Of a stretch of DNA of 64,000 nt, positions 39,411-47,251 are shown one piece after another; the stretch's first letter is position 1, and each line of letters begins with the position of its first letter. The stretch comes from Oscillospiraceae bacterium. GTDB lineage: Bacteria; Bacillota; Clostridia; Oscillospirales; Oscillospiraceae. The translations under genes were made by a program, and so were the position numbers. The notes beneath the pieces are model-generated. The model did not search any database and had not been told where the DNA came from. It saw only the letters and a program-made list of their open reading frames with translations. Location of the stretch: positions 1-64,000 of the forward strand of contig JAFUFT010000051.1 of assembly GCA_017469795.1 (NCBI GenBank), written 5' to 3'.

Positions 39411-39799
39411 CCTATGCCCCTCACTTTCCCGTCCGCGGTAATTTCAATGGCTACAAGCCCGATTTTCCCCGTTTTCCCGTCGATGATCTGGAGCGCCGCT
39501 CGGTTTCCTCTTGTTGCTACGATTTGCGTGATGGAGTATCTGTCCATCTCCGACTTTTCCCGTTCCATCCGGTCCACGGTTTTCCACAGCATTTCCCGCT
39601 CTTTGTTCAACCGCGTCATTTCCATGCGTAGCTTCGCATTTTCGGTCAGCAGCTTTAACCGCTCCTGATGTTCCTGGCTGTATGTCGCTGCAAGCGATTT
39701 GTATCTGCTTTCCCATGATCCGTTTTCCTGCAACTCTCTTTTGACTGTTTCCGCCGCGTACATAAGCTGCTCCATGGCCGTCTGGTTTTCGTTCGTCAT
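39407..39799 (-). CDS. Coiled-coil early protein
   Basis: The 130-residue protein is mostly coiled coil (about 12-85, with RLKLLTENAKLRMEMTRLNK), then a short beta C-terminus. Located just downstream of the second DGR target; the VR2 hairpin lies between the two genes. Unknown function. Confidence 0.6.
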   Translation of the reverse strand: MTNENQTAMEQLMYAAETVKRELQENGSWESRYKSLAATYSQEHQERLKLLTENAKLRMEMTRLNKEREMLWKTVDRMEREKSEMDRYSITQIVATRGNRAALQIIDGKTGKIGLVAIEITADGKVRGIG

Positions 39800-39819
39800 A
39801 TCTAGTCCTTTCCCCTTTG

Positions 39820-39839
39820 CGGGCGGCTTCCGCCGCCCG
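39820..39839 (-). other. DGR target-site hairpin downstream of VR2
   Basis: A perfect 8-bp stem (39820-39827 with 39832-39839) has a coding-strand loop GGAA, a GRNA tetraloop, and an outer G-T pair as in the VR1 hairpin. The stem sequence is unrelated to that of VR1, so structure, not sequence, is kept. Confidence 0.8.
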
Positions 39840-39862
39840 TTCAGGACGCAGTATCTCAGGTC

Positions 39863-41044
39863 TCAGGGCGCAATGGGTTTTCCGCTACCTTTCCGGTAAA
39901 AAGCGGAGCGGAAGCCAATGCTGCTGTAGGCGTCGGACCGAGAGTAGTACAGGTTCCAGTAGAACACGCCCGCAAGGGCGGCGCTGTTCCAGTCGCCGCC
40001 AGCAATCGGCATACGCTCGCCCTCGGTATCGGCCCACAGATAATTGTTTGGATCTCCCGGAAATATTCCCAGTTCCCGTAGCTCCTCCGATTTCACATCG
40101 TATTGGACGTCCTCCCATTTTGCCCCGCTCCATCCATTGATACACGTTCCATTCGTAAATCGGATTCTCCCATCCTCGGCAGAAATAAAGACCGGATTTC
40201 CATCGTCATCCCAAATGTCCACCCAATCTTCCCCATTTTCCGACAGGTCCCGATCCCTTGAGGCGGCGTTGTTGAAATCCGCCCCCTGGAGCTTTCCATC
40301 TTTCAGCCGCAGTCCCCGGACCCGCTCCCAGATGCCCCCGCATAGGTCATGTACGCCCGTCATGGTGTGGTCATGGGTCCAGGTTTCCGGACCGGAGCCG
40401 GTGACGGTCAGCGGACCGTTTTCCCACAGTTCCCCGCGTTCCTCCGGATTCCCATGGAATTTCCCGCAGTCTGTATTTCCGTGGGGCAGCGTCCCGTTTT
40501 TCAGGCTCAGATTTGCCATGAGCCCCCATTCCGGTGCCGTCAGCATATGCCACCCCTCGCCCTTGGAGAAGCAAGCCTCCTCCATCTGCTCCAGCGTCAG
40601 TCCGGTCCACGGCTTCGCCCAGGGGAGGGAATAGGGCTTTCCGTTTATCTCGCAGTTCGGATATACGGATATGTAAATCTCGTCGTATTCCTCGCCGTCG
40701 ATGACGAACACTGCGTTTGTGTTCTCACTTCCGCCGAAAAGTTCTCTGTTGGATATATTTCGGAATCTGTGCATAAAGGACGGGATTCCCACCTTGTCAT
40801 AGATTGCCACCACGTCATGGTCAATCCACGGGTTCCCCTGATCCAGAGCTACCACCCGCCCCGCAGAAAGCGTCTGTGCGCCTGGACTCAAAATAACAGG
40901 CGGCGTTTCGGTCCCCTTCGTGTTCGCAATCATGGCCGCATAGACCATTCTGGATTTGTTGGCCTGTTCTTTCACGAATTGCTCTGTGCCCTCGATCTTT
41001 ACCTCGATTTCCTGCGTTTTCATTTGAAATTTAGCTTTTTCCAT
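39863..41044 (-). CDS. DGR variable protein 2 (remote target), FGE/C-type-lectin-like
   Basis: The 393-residue protein carries VR2 at residues about 343-381 and a GFRSA end as in variable protein 1. It shares TGSGPETW, DLCGGIWERVRGLRL and the LTAPEWGLMANLSLKNGT helix with it, so both are one fold family. No signal peptide or membrane helix is seen. It is embedded in the early/modification operon, not among tail genes. AAAGGAG precedes the start at 41044; the longer frame to 41179 overlaps another gene. Confidence 0.9.
   Translation of the reverse strand: MEKAKFQMKTQEIEVKIEGTEQFVKEQANKSRMVYAAMIANTKGTETPPVILSPGAQTLSAGRVVALDQGNPWIDHDVVAIYDKVGIPSFMHRFRNISNRELFGGSENTNAVFVIDGEEYDEIYISVYPNCEINGKPYSLPWAKPWTGLTLEQMEEACFSKGEGWHMLTAPEWGLMANLSLKNGTLPHGNTDCGKFHGNPEERGELWENGPLTVTGSGPETWTHDHTMTGVHDLCGGIWERVRGLRLKDGKLQGADFNNAASRDRDLSENGEDWVDIWDDDGNPVFISAEDGRIRFTNGTCINGWSGAKWEDVQYDVKSEELRELGIFPGDPNNYLWADTEGERMPIAGGDWNSAALAGVFYWNLYYSRSDAYSSIGFRSAFYRKGSGKPIAP
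39901..40017 (-). repeat. DGR variable repeat 2 (VR2)
   Basis: It is 117 bp, ungapped against TR, with 10 differences, all at TR adenines (coding strand). VR1 and VR2 differ from each other too, so they have been rewritten independently. Confidence 0.96.
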
Positions 41045-41070
41045 GTTGATCTCCTTTCGGCTGTCTCCGT

Positions 41071-41304
41071 CTATTCCCCGGCGGCTTCTGTTTCTTCTTC
41101 CTGCATCGGTTTTATGGCCGCTTTCCACGCCTCCAGCAGGATTTCCTTCTGGTCGATCTTCGCCCCTGCGTCTGCGCACTCCGCGCAGGTATCCTTGACT
41201 CCCGCGGCCAGTCGGATGTTTTTGACGGCCTCCCGGATTGGCCGGTCCGGCACGTTTTCCGGTGTGATTTCCGCGCCGCAGATATCGCAGTATTTCTTTG
41301 TCAT
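41071..41304 (-). CDS. Small zinc-ribbon-like protein
   Basis: The 77-residue protein begins MTKKYCDICGAEITPENVP and has CDIC and CAEC pairs that could bind zinc. GAGAGGAG precedes the start, which overlaps the previous stop (ATGA). The frame remains open upstream into 41784, discussed there. Confidence 0.7.
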   Translation of the reverse strand: MTKKYCDICGAEITPENVPDRPIREAVKNIRLAAGVKDTCAECADAGAKIDQKEILLEAWKAAIKPMQEEETEAAGE

Positions 41305-41784
41305 GGTTTTTCTCCTCTCTGCCCCTTCGCCCGCTGCATCATGGCGTTGCAGTCCCGGCATATCCGCTTTCCGTCCCGTTTGAGAAGCGTTACGTTCCCG
41401 CGCTTGCAGATCGCGCAGCCTACCGGCGTCCCGCTCCAGTATTTCTTTGTATATTTCTCCGGCATCTGGTCCACAAGCGGGGTGTATTTTCCGTCGAACA
41501 TCGTCTGTTTTCCCTCCTCGTCTTTCGCATTCTCGGACCTTTTCCAGCTCTTTCGGGTCCAGTTCGTATTCCTCGCACGTTTCGATGGGGCAGCGCCCAG
41601 TGTCGCATTCACTGTCTCCGCCGGTCACAAATCCCGGATGATAGCCCGGGATGATGATGTAATGCTTGCAGGTGCAGCAGGCTTTTATCTTTATGCAGAA
41701 CCGAATGACCTTCGCAAGATTTCGGAAGTCCTCCCGTTCTTCCTCTGGCGTCGGATGAAAGATTCTCCGAATGTCAGGCATCAT
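41071..41784 (-). CDS. Unknown early protein whose frame runs into the next zinc-ribbon gene
   Basis: The first 95 codons look genuine (MPDIRRIFHPTPEEEREDF; CCTCKHYIIIPGYHPGF; DTGRCPIETCEEYE), with six Cys suggesting metal binding. The next 65 codons overlap the gene at 41301-41501 in another frame and look like its shadow. The last 77 equal the zinc-ribbon protein above. Either the original stop was lost or an N-terminally extended form exists. Confidence 0.5.
   Translation of the reverse strand: MMPDIRRIFHPTPEEEREDFRNLAKVIRFCIKIKACCTCKHYIIIPGYHPGFVTGGDSECDTGRCPIETCEEYELDPKELEKVRECERRGGKTDDVRRKIHPACGPDAGEIYKEILERDAGRLRDLQARERNASQTGRKADMPGLQRHDAAGEGAERRKTMTKKYCDICGAEITPENVPDRPIREAVKNIRLAAGVKDTCAECADAGAKIDQKEILLEAWKAAIKPMQEEETEAAGE
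41301..41501 (-). CDS. Small Cys-containing early protein
   Basis: The 66-residue protein (MFDGKYTPLVDQMPEKYTKK) has CAIC and CRDC pairs spaced like a zinc finger. AGGAGGG lies upstream. Similar short proteins recur in Firmicute phage early operons; function unknown. Confidence 0.65.
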   Translation of the reverse strand: MFDGKYTPLVDQMPEKYTKKYWSGTPVGCAICKRGNVTLLKRDGKRICRDCNAMMQRAKGQRGEKP

Positions 41785-42110
41785 ATCAGCGTCCTCAGTT
41801 TCAGAAATTGGTATGCCTCTTTGTATGAGGCCCCTTTTTTGAGTCTTCCAGCCAGATAGTTTGCTGCGTTTCGGCTCCATCCGTTCGCCATAAGGAGCTT
41901 CACAAACCGCTTTCGCGTCTTGCACTTTGTGTCCTTTATCTTCAAGTAGATCGTTCCTTTCATGCTGAACGTGTCCAGGGGCGAAGTGCCGTCCGTTCCC
42001 CCTATAGTCTCCGGGACCAGTTTGATTTCTGGCAGCGCCGCAGAAACTTCGCAAATAAACCGTTCTCCGTTATACACTAAGATTGGCCTTTTCTCAGATT
42101 CTTCACCCAT
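41781..42110 (-). CDS. Unknown early protein
   Basis: The 109-residue protein has an N-terminal beta part (RPILVYNGERFICEVS) and a basic helical C-terminus (RKRFVKLLMANGWSRNAANYLA) that could be an HTH. Ideal GGAGG upstream. No family recognised. Confidence 0.65.
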   Translation of the reverse strand: MGEESEKRPILVYNGERFICEVSAALPEIKLVPETIGGTDGTSPLDTFSMKGTIYLKIKDTKCKTRKRFVKLLMANGWSRNAANYLAGRLKKGASYKEAYQFLKLRTLI

Positions 42111-42546
42111 CTATTTCACCTCCCAGCGCCTCCTCGCGGGCAAAGAATATACTTGTTCCAATAGCTTCCGCACTAAAGCAGACGCCTCCATCGGTATCAA
42201 ATATCACCTTCCCATTGGTGAAATAGGCAACCGTCACGGTGTACTGATACAAGAACCCCGCGCCGTCACGTTCCCACACCGTATCCCCCACCTTGCACGG
42301 CAGGATGATCAGGCGGCCATCCTCCACCAACTTGTAGCATTCCGCAAGCGTTTTGCACCCGACGATCATTCGTATGTTGCAGGCTTGCCGTGCGAAATCA
42401 TCCAGCTCCTCCGGCTCCAGTCCCGTGTTCTCGTAGGCGGCGAGACGGCGTACGGCCTCAATGTCTGCATTGCGCATATAATTCTTACTGCCATCGTTCT
42501 TGTGGAGATATGGCTTTCCGTCCTTGTAGTATGTCAGCCTATCCAT
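42103..42546 (-). CDS. Conserved phage protein of Firmicutes, unknown
   Basis: The 147-residue protein begins MDRLTYYKDGKPYL and has AAYENTGLEPEEL followed by a C-terminal beta domain with PCKVGDTVW. This combination is widespread in Firmicute prophages, but no activity is known. An upstream in-frame start would overlap the neighbouring gene. Confidence 0.7.
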   Translation of the reverse strand: MDRLTYYKDGKPYLHKNDGSKNYMRNADIEAVRRLAAYENTGLEPEELDDFARQACNIRMIVGCKTLAECYKLVEDGRLIILPCKVGDTVWERDGAGFLYQYTVTVAYFTNGKVIFDTDGGVCFSAEAIGTSIFFAREEALGGEIDG

Positions 42547-42548
42547 TG

Positions 42549-42773
42549 TCAGCCATCCTTTCCCGCAAGATACAGCGAAACCCCAGCATGCACAGCCCCT
42601 TGCATTCCCCGGCCCGCCTCCGATAAGTAGGCATTGCCACTGTATCCCATGTACAGCGCAGATATCCCCGCGTTGCACCCATAACCATACCCGTTATGCC
42701 TCGGCCCGAACGAGTTAGTATAATCTGGCGTAGGCTGAAAGGCGCTTAGCATCCCGAATTTTTCACGTTCCAT
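42549..42773 (-). CDS. Gly/Tyr-rich small protein
   Basis: The 74-residue protein (PDYTNSFGPRHNGYGYGCNA) is rich in Gly, Tyr and Ala with little predicted regular structure. AGGAGG lies upstream. No family recognised. Confidence 0.55.
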   Translation of the reverse strand: MEREKFGMLSAFQPTPDYTNSFGPRHNGYGYGCNAGISALYMGYSGNAYLSEAGRGMQGAVHAGVSLYLAGKDG

Positions 42774-42839
42774 CCGTCAGTCCTCCTGTCTTTTTTCGTT
42801 GTTTGGTGCGATCCCCCGTGTGCATTGACTCTCGCTCCC

Positions 42840-44690
42840 CTAAACCGCAATATCGTTTTCCAGCGCCGCCATAGTTTGGTACTTCTTCCCGCACATCTCC
42901 GGCATGTTGGCCCGGGCGATTGCCTCCGCCATGGCCGGGCATACAGCATTCCCGCATCGGGCCACCTGCTGACTCTTTGGATATGGTTTTCCGTTATAGT
43001 CCCGCTCGATCTTGTAGTCTGCCGGGAATCCCATGGCGCTGTACAGCTCTCTCGGCGTCAGCATTCGCATGATGATGTCGTGGATGTACCAGTACCTCCC
43101 GTCAATCTTCAGGAGGATGATTTCATCCTCCGCCAACGCGTAGCCGCAGTATTTATTCAGCAGTGCCCTGACCTCCGGCCAGTATCCCAGATCGGTGTCT
43201 GGCTGGTATTTGCGAATAATCGTACCGGCTACCGCGAATTCTCCGGCGCTTGCCGTGATGGTTCTCAGGGGCTTTCGTGCGTCCTGTCCAACGTCCTGCC
43301 CCTTAAACTCCACCACATGGGCGGCAGACATGGACAGCCCTCCGCCGCCTGCGGATGTGATTGTGTTCAGCGGTTCCGTCGGGAGATTCCCTTTTCCGTG
43401 ATATCCGCCTGCGTGAAACGGCTGCAACACAACAGATTGCAGGGCCTCCCGGTCATGGGAAGTGACCGTGTGCATTGGCTCCTGGATGTCAAGCGGTCTG
43501 CCTGTGCTGAAATACTCCACCAGGCTTGCAGAAATCAGTCCGTACCGGTTGGAGGCGTCCGCAGTTGGAAGTGGCTCAGTCATGCCGTTTGCCCGAACGT
43601 TTTCCGTCTGTTCCGTGTGGTACTGGATCAGATTTGCCGCCGAAAGTATCTGGCCGCCTCCGCCTCCCGTGCGTATGGTCATGACCGGCTGACTGGCAGG
43701 AGCGCCCACGGAATTTGCCGTGTTTGGGAAGGTTGCCGGAGCAAGGACCGGCTCCACCAGATGGTGCTTTCCGGAGGATACCACCGTCGGCAAAGGATCT
43801 TCAATATTATGTACCCGCGGAGCCTGTCCGCTCCGTTCTCCGTATCCCACCGGGACAAGGAACGGCTTCCCGCTCTTGAGGGTGAACTTATCCACCCCAC
43901 GAATGACCCGGCGTTGCGTGTTGGCTGCCAAAGGCCGAACAACTGTCGCCCCGTATTTCTCCTTGATCTCCTGTTTGGAAGCAAAGATGGAATACATGGG
44001 CTGTGACCAGTCGATGATCTCTGCCGCCGATCTCCATGGTAGGAGTTTCCCGCTCTTGACTTCCAGACTGTCTTTCGGTCCGTGGGTTTTCTCCGGCCAT
44101 TTGATTGGCTGCCCGTCGCACCGCGCCACCATATAAAACCGCTTCCGGGTGGTAGGCGCTCCATAGTCCGCCGCCACAAGCTCCCGGTGGTCGATCTCAT
44201 AGCCCAAGTCAAGGAGCTGCCGCCACCACCTGCGGAAGGTTTGGCCGGATTTGCTTTTCACCGGCTTTCCTTTTCGCACAGGCCCCCATGTCTGGAATTC
44301 CTCCACATTTTCCAAGATAATCACTCGCGGCCGGACGGTCCCGGCCCACCGCAGGACGATCCAAGCAAGTCCCCGGATATTCCGGTCCACCAGGGCGGCA
44401 CCTTTGGCTTTTGAGAAGTGTTTACAGTCGGGGCTGAACCAAGCAAGTCCCACCGGACGTCCTCCGCACACTTCCTCCGGGTCCACGTCCCAGACGGATG
44501 CTTGCAGGTGCTCTGTGTACGGGTGATTGGTCTTGTGCATTAGGATTGCGGCGGGGTCGTGGTTTATAGCAATCGCCACCGGGCGGCCTGTCGCCAACTC
44601 CATCCCCGTGGAAGCTCCGCCGCCTCCGGCGAAGTTGTCCACGATAATTTCATCCAGAATTGAGATTTGTCCGCTGAATTGTTTCTTCAT
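42840..44690 (-). CDS. DNA (cytosine-5) methyltransferase
   Basis: The 616-residue protein has C5-MTase motif I (IIVDNFAGGGGAS), motif IV as WFSPDCKHFSKA (catalytic Cys, with SPDC in place of PPC) and motif VI ENVEE. The C-terminal motif near PRELYSAMGFPADY resembles motif X. The long middle (about 220-480) would hold the target-recognition region. No restriction partner is adjacent, so it is probably protective. Start 44690 avoids overlap with the upstream gene. Confidence 0.9.
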   Translation of the reverse strand: MKKQFSGQISILDEIIVDNFAGGGGASTGMELATGRPVAIAINHDPAAILMHKTNHPYTEHLQASVWDVDPEEVCGGRPVGLAWFSPDCKHFSKAKGAALVDRNIRGLAWIVLRWAGTVRPRVIILENVEEFQTWGPVRKGKPVKSKSGQTFRRWWRQLLDLGYEIDHRELVAADYGAPTTRKRFYMVARCDGQPIKWPEKTHGPKDSLEVKSGKLLPWRSAAEIIDWSQPMYSIFASKQEIKEKYGATVVRPLAANTQRRVIRGVDKFTLKSGKPFLVPVGYGERSGQAPRVHNIEDPLPTVVSSGKHHLVEPVLAPATFPNTANSVGAPASQPVMTIRTGGGGGQILSAANLIQYHTEQTENVRANGMTEPLPTADASNRYGLISASLVEYFSTGRPLDIQEPMHTVTSHDREALQSVVLQPFHAGGYHGKGNLPTEPLNTITSAGGGGLSMSAAHVVEFKGQDVGQDARKPLRTITASAGEFAVAGTIIRKYQPDTDLGYWPEVRALLNKYCGYALAEDEIILLKIDGRYWYIHDIIMRMLTPRELYSAMGFPADYKIERDYNGKPYPKSQQVARCGNAVCPAMAEAIARANMPEMCGKKYQTMAALENDIAV

Positions 44691-44911
44691 GGCTTTCGCT
44701 CCAGTCTTTGCGGTTCTCCTGCGGCAGTGCCGAATGATTCGTTTCTCCTCCACCGTTCCTGATGTTTGGCGTTTTTGACTCTACATTCAAAGCACCGTTT
44801 ATAGTTACCGCTGATTTCCCTGCCGCACTCCGGGCAGAGACCTTGGCTCCGAAATGCGGCGCGGCGTTTCTGCTGCCAAATTCGTTTATATTGTCTGTCT
44901 TTTTCGGTCAT
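44687..44911 (-). CDS. Small zinc-finger protein
   Basis: The 74-residue basic protein has CPEC and CFEC pairs (about 25-45) and highly charged flanks. Such short zinc fingers lie next to phage methyltransferases. Overlaps its neighbours by ATGA-type couplings. Function unknown. Confidence 0.65.
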   Translation of the reverse strand: MTEKDRQYKRIWQQKRRAAFRSQGLCPECGREISGNYKRCFECRVKNAKHQERWRRNESFGTAAGEPQRLERKP

Positions 44912-45372
44912 CCCGTCACCCGCTCCAGAAGGTCTTCATACATTTTGTGAATCAGCTCAAATTTCGCTTTCCAGACTTCCGCATCCGTGCCGGTCTGCTC
45001 CGGTTTCTTCTGGGCTGTTCCTGCCTGTGTCTCTGGGTCCACCTTGTCCATCCCCAGGGAGTGCAGTAGGCCCCGCTCTATGGCGTCCATCTCCGCTTTT
45101 GTCACCTTCCCGGCCCATTCCCCCAGCCGTTCCACGGCTACGGAATTTATCTGCTCACAGATTGCCGTGGACGGTCTCGGAGCCGACGTGATGCAAATAT
45201 GTGTGTCCATCGGTATTTTCTGTTTGGTGGTCAGGAAAACGACCTCCACCACCGCGCTCGTCCTGTTCTGCTTGTCGTTGGAAACGATAATTCCCGGCCT
45301 ACCGCTGAATATTTCGCTCCCTGTGCTGTAGCCCTTGGCTATGTAGAAAATATCGCCTCTATGGATTTCCAT
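44908..45372 (-). CDS. MazF/PemK-like protein
   Basis: The 154-residue protein has the MazF fold signature: RGDIFYI near the start, SGRPGIIVSNDKQN and VEVVFLTT. The C-terminal 50 residues are an extra coiled segment. MazF toxins are ribonucleases paired with antitoxins; no MazE-like gene is adjacent, so it may be a domesticated or non-toxic member. GGAGGG precedes the start. Confidence 0.75.
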   Translation of the reverse strand: MEIHRGDIFYIAKGYSTGSEIFSGRPGIIVSNDKQNRTSAVVEVVFLTTKQKIPMDTHICITSAPRPSTAICEQINSVAVERLGEWAGKVTKAEMDAIERGLLHSLGMDKVDPETQAGTAQKKPEQTGTDAEVWKAKFELIHKMYEDLLERVTG

Positions 45373-45709
45373 CGTGTTCCCTCCATGCGTAAATTGTCAG
45401 AATGAAATACTTCTCTCCCGGCTCCGCGCCCCAGTCCTCATTTCCCACTCCCGCGGTCAATGTACACTCCGCCACGATTGCCGGGCTGTCCTTGCGGTAT
45501 CCGTTCCGGAATCTCACGGCGCGGAGTCCGTTGTCCCCTGGGAATGCCGTTTCATACGGAATTCCCAGGTCTGCAATCTGGAGCCAGTCCTTTCCCCACA
45601 GCTTTTCAAATCGTCTGGCCCAGTAGATTGACATTTTCCGGTATTCCTCGGTTTTCTCCCCGCTCCGGATCATGTCGAACCACTTCTTCTTGATTGGAAG
45701 TGTCAGCAT
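45359..45709 (-). CDS. ASCH-domain protein
   Basis: The 116-residue protein begins LTLPIKKKWFDMIRSGEKTEEYR, the ASCH signature, with a later YFILTIYAW strand. ASCH domains bind RNA or modified nucleosides. It overlaps both neighbours. The start at 45709 has GGAGGG upstream. Confidence 0.8.
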   Translation of the reverse strand: MLTLPIKKKWFDMIRSGEKTEEYRKMSIYWARRFEKLWGKDWLQIADLGIPYETAFPGDNGLRAVRFRNGYRKDSPAIVAECTLTAGVGNEDWGAEPGEKYFILTIYAWREHDGNP

Positions 45710-46164
45710 CGTTTCCCTCCTCCAAGGTCTTTGGCCCATCGTTGTTTTTTACACGTTGGTGCGGTTGTCTGTCTCGGCCTGCTTTGACAGTTCCAACTTC
45801 CGCCCCTGGTTTCTGTTTCAAAGTGCCAGCCCGCCGCTTTCAGGCTTGTGCCGTCCTCGGAATCAAGTATGTATGTGATGATCTTCCTGTATCCGAGTGC
45901 ATCTGCAGCTTTGGCCGCTCTCGCATATAGGAAAGAGCAGGCGTTCTTTGTCCCGTCTGTGCAGAGGCGCACAACTTCCACCGTAAGTCCGTCGTCATTT
46001 CCACGCGCAACCGGTCTCCCGACTTGGACCACGCCCACTATTTCGCCATTCTCATTGATAGCTGCCACTCGGAATTTGTCTCTGTGGACCGGATCATGAT
46101 GCCTGTGCATAAGTGCCACAAACTCATTCGCTGTGCGAAGTTCAACAGGGATTGCTTTCAGCAT
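45703..46164 (-). CDS. XF1762-like acetyltransferase-fold protein
   Basis: The 153-residue protein has TANEFVALMHRHHDPVHRDK at its start, INENGEIVGVVQVGRP and a GNAT-like C-terminal half (LYARAAKAADALGYRKIITY). It matches XF1762-type phage proteins with the GNAT fold. Substrate unknown; some phage GNAT proteins modify host proteins. Confidence 0.65.
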   Translation of the reverse strand: MLKAIPVELRTANEFVALMHRHHDPVHRDKFRVAAINENGEIVGVVQVGRPVARGNDDGLTVEVVRLCTDGTKNACSFLYARAAKAADALGYRKIITYILDSEDGTSLKAAGWHFETETRGGSWNCQSRPRQTTAPTCKKQRWAKDLGGGKRC

Positions 46165-46319
46165 CTTTCAAAATCCCTCCACTGAGGCCGTTCCTTGCTC
46201 CAGCGCCGCCAAGCCAGGAGTTTCCATCTCGGAGGTTCCCGGTCCATCCACTTCTGAAAGGCGGCGATATACTCCAGCCGCTGATTGTACCGGCGTTTAT
46301 GTTCTCTGCTCTGGCTCAT
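46158..46319 (-). CDS. Small basic protein, unknown
   Basis: The 53-residue protein is rich in Arg and Trp (WMDREPPRWKLLAWRRWSK). Its start overlaps the methyltransferase stop and its end overlaps the next start, a typical coupled phage gene. It fills the space between the two genes exactly. Confidence 0.55.
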   Translation of the reverse strand: MSQSREHKRRYNQRLEYIAAFQKWMDREPPRWKLLAWRRWSKERPQWRDFERC

Positions 46320-47251
46320 ATCGATTCCTCCATGTCAAATATGCTCACCTGGTCCATTCCCTCCGCCTCTTTGACGTTTGCTACAGCCTGATCGAAATAG
46401 CTCGGTTTCAACTCCGCGCCTACGGCCCGGCGGCCCTCCTGGATGGAAACATAGGCTTCACTTCCGATCCCCAGGAACGGCGTGAAAACAATATCCCCCG
46501 GATTGCTCCAGAGCTGGACTGCCCGCCGGATCACCTCAAGCTGCAACGGGCAAATATGCTTTTCGTCCTCGGTGCATTTTGCGCCTTTCCCATTGAGCAC
46601 GTCCGTCCGCTTGATATCGAACCATACCGGGGAGGCGTATTTCTGCCACATCTCCAGATTCATAACCTGCTTTTCGTCCCCGCCGTCCTTCTCAGCGTCC
46701 TTTTCTGTTTTGTAGTGGCGGATCGGCTCCGGCGTTTTGCCGTCACCCTCCCATTTCCGGAAGATCACCAGATATTCCGGCATACCGATTCCCGTATGGC
46801 TTGCGTCCCTCTGGAGCTGGCAGTATAGGAGCCGCTGTGTTTTGGTTTTTTGCATCTCCAGCACCGGGTCCGTCCAGATCACTACTTCGCTGTGATACTG
46901 GAATCCGTACTTCTCGAAATGCCGGATGATATCGCCCCGGAAGTCATACCAGCCCGCGGCCCCGTGAGTGGTTTTATACCTGGCAAGCTGTTTGCAGTGG
47001 ACCGCGCATAGGCGGCCATTCATCAGCACCCGGTAAAGCTCCGGGATCAGGTAATCGAACTGGGTGAAAAACTCCTCCTCATTTTTGCAGTTCCCCATAT
47101 CCCGGAGATCGTCCGAGTAGATATAGAGGTTCGCAAAGGGCGGTGAAAATATCTCAAAGTGTATGCTGCCCTCCGGCATCTGCCGGGCCACATCTACGCA
47201 GTCCCCGTTATAGAGCGCATAGTTTTCCTTGACTTCGCTTTTGATTTCCAT
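46316..47251 (-). CDS. DNA methyltransferase, beta class (N4-cytosine or N6-adenine)
   Basis: The 311-residue protein has motif IV as SPPF near the N-terminus and motif I as FTPFLGIGSEA near the C-terminus. This order marks beta-class amino-methyltransferases such as RsrI-like enzymes. SPPF is compatible with N4-cytosine or N6-adenine. Start at 47251 with GAGGTAAT. No cognate endonuclease seen. Confidence 0.85.
   Translation of the reverse strand: MEIKSEVKENYALYNGDCVDVARQMPEGSIHFEIFSPPFANLYIYSDDLRDMGNCKNEEEFFTQFDYLIPELYRVLMNGRLCAVHCKQLARYKTTHGAAGWYDFRGDIIRHFEKYGFQYHSEVVIWTDPVLEMQKTKTQRLLYCQLQRDASHTGIGMPEYLVIFRKWEGDGKTPEPIRHYKTEKDAEKDGGDEKQVMNLEMWQKYASPVWFDIKRTDVLNGKGAKCTEDEKHICPLQLEVIRRAVQLWSNPGDIVFTPFLGIGSEAYVSIQEGRRAVGAELKPSYFDQAVANVKEAEGMDQVSIFDMEESI

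Noticed and set aside
39863-41179. Longer start at 41179 for variable protein 2
   Set aside because: The first 45 residues overlap the zinc-ribbon gene and are Arg-rich shadow; AAAGGAG supports 41044.
44908-45372. Toxin-antitoxin pair around the MazF-like gene
   Set aside because: Neighbours are a zinc finger and an ASCH protein; neither resembles MazE or PemI.
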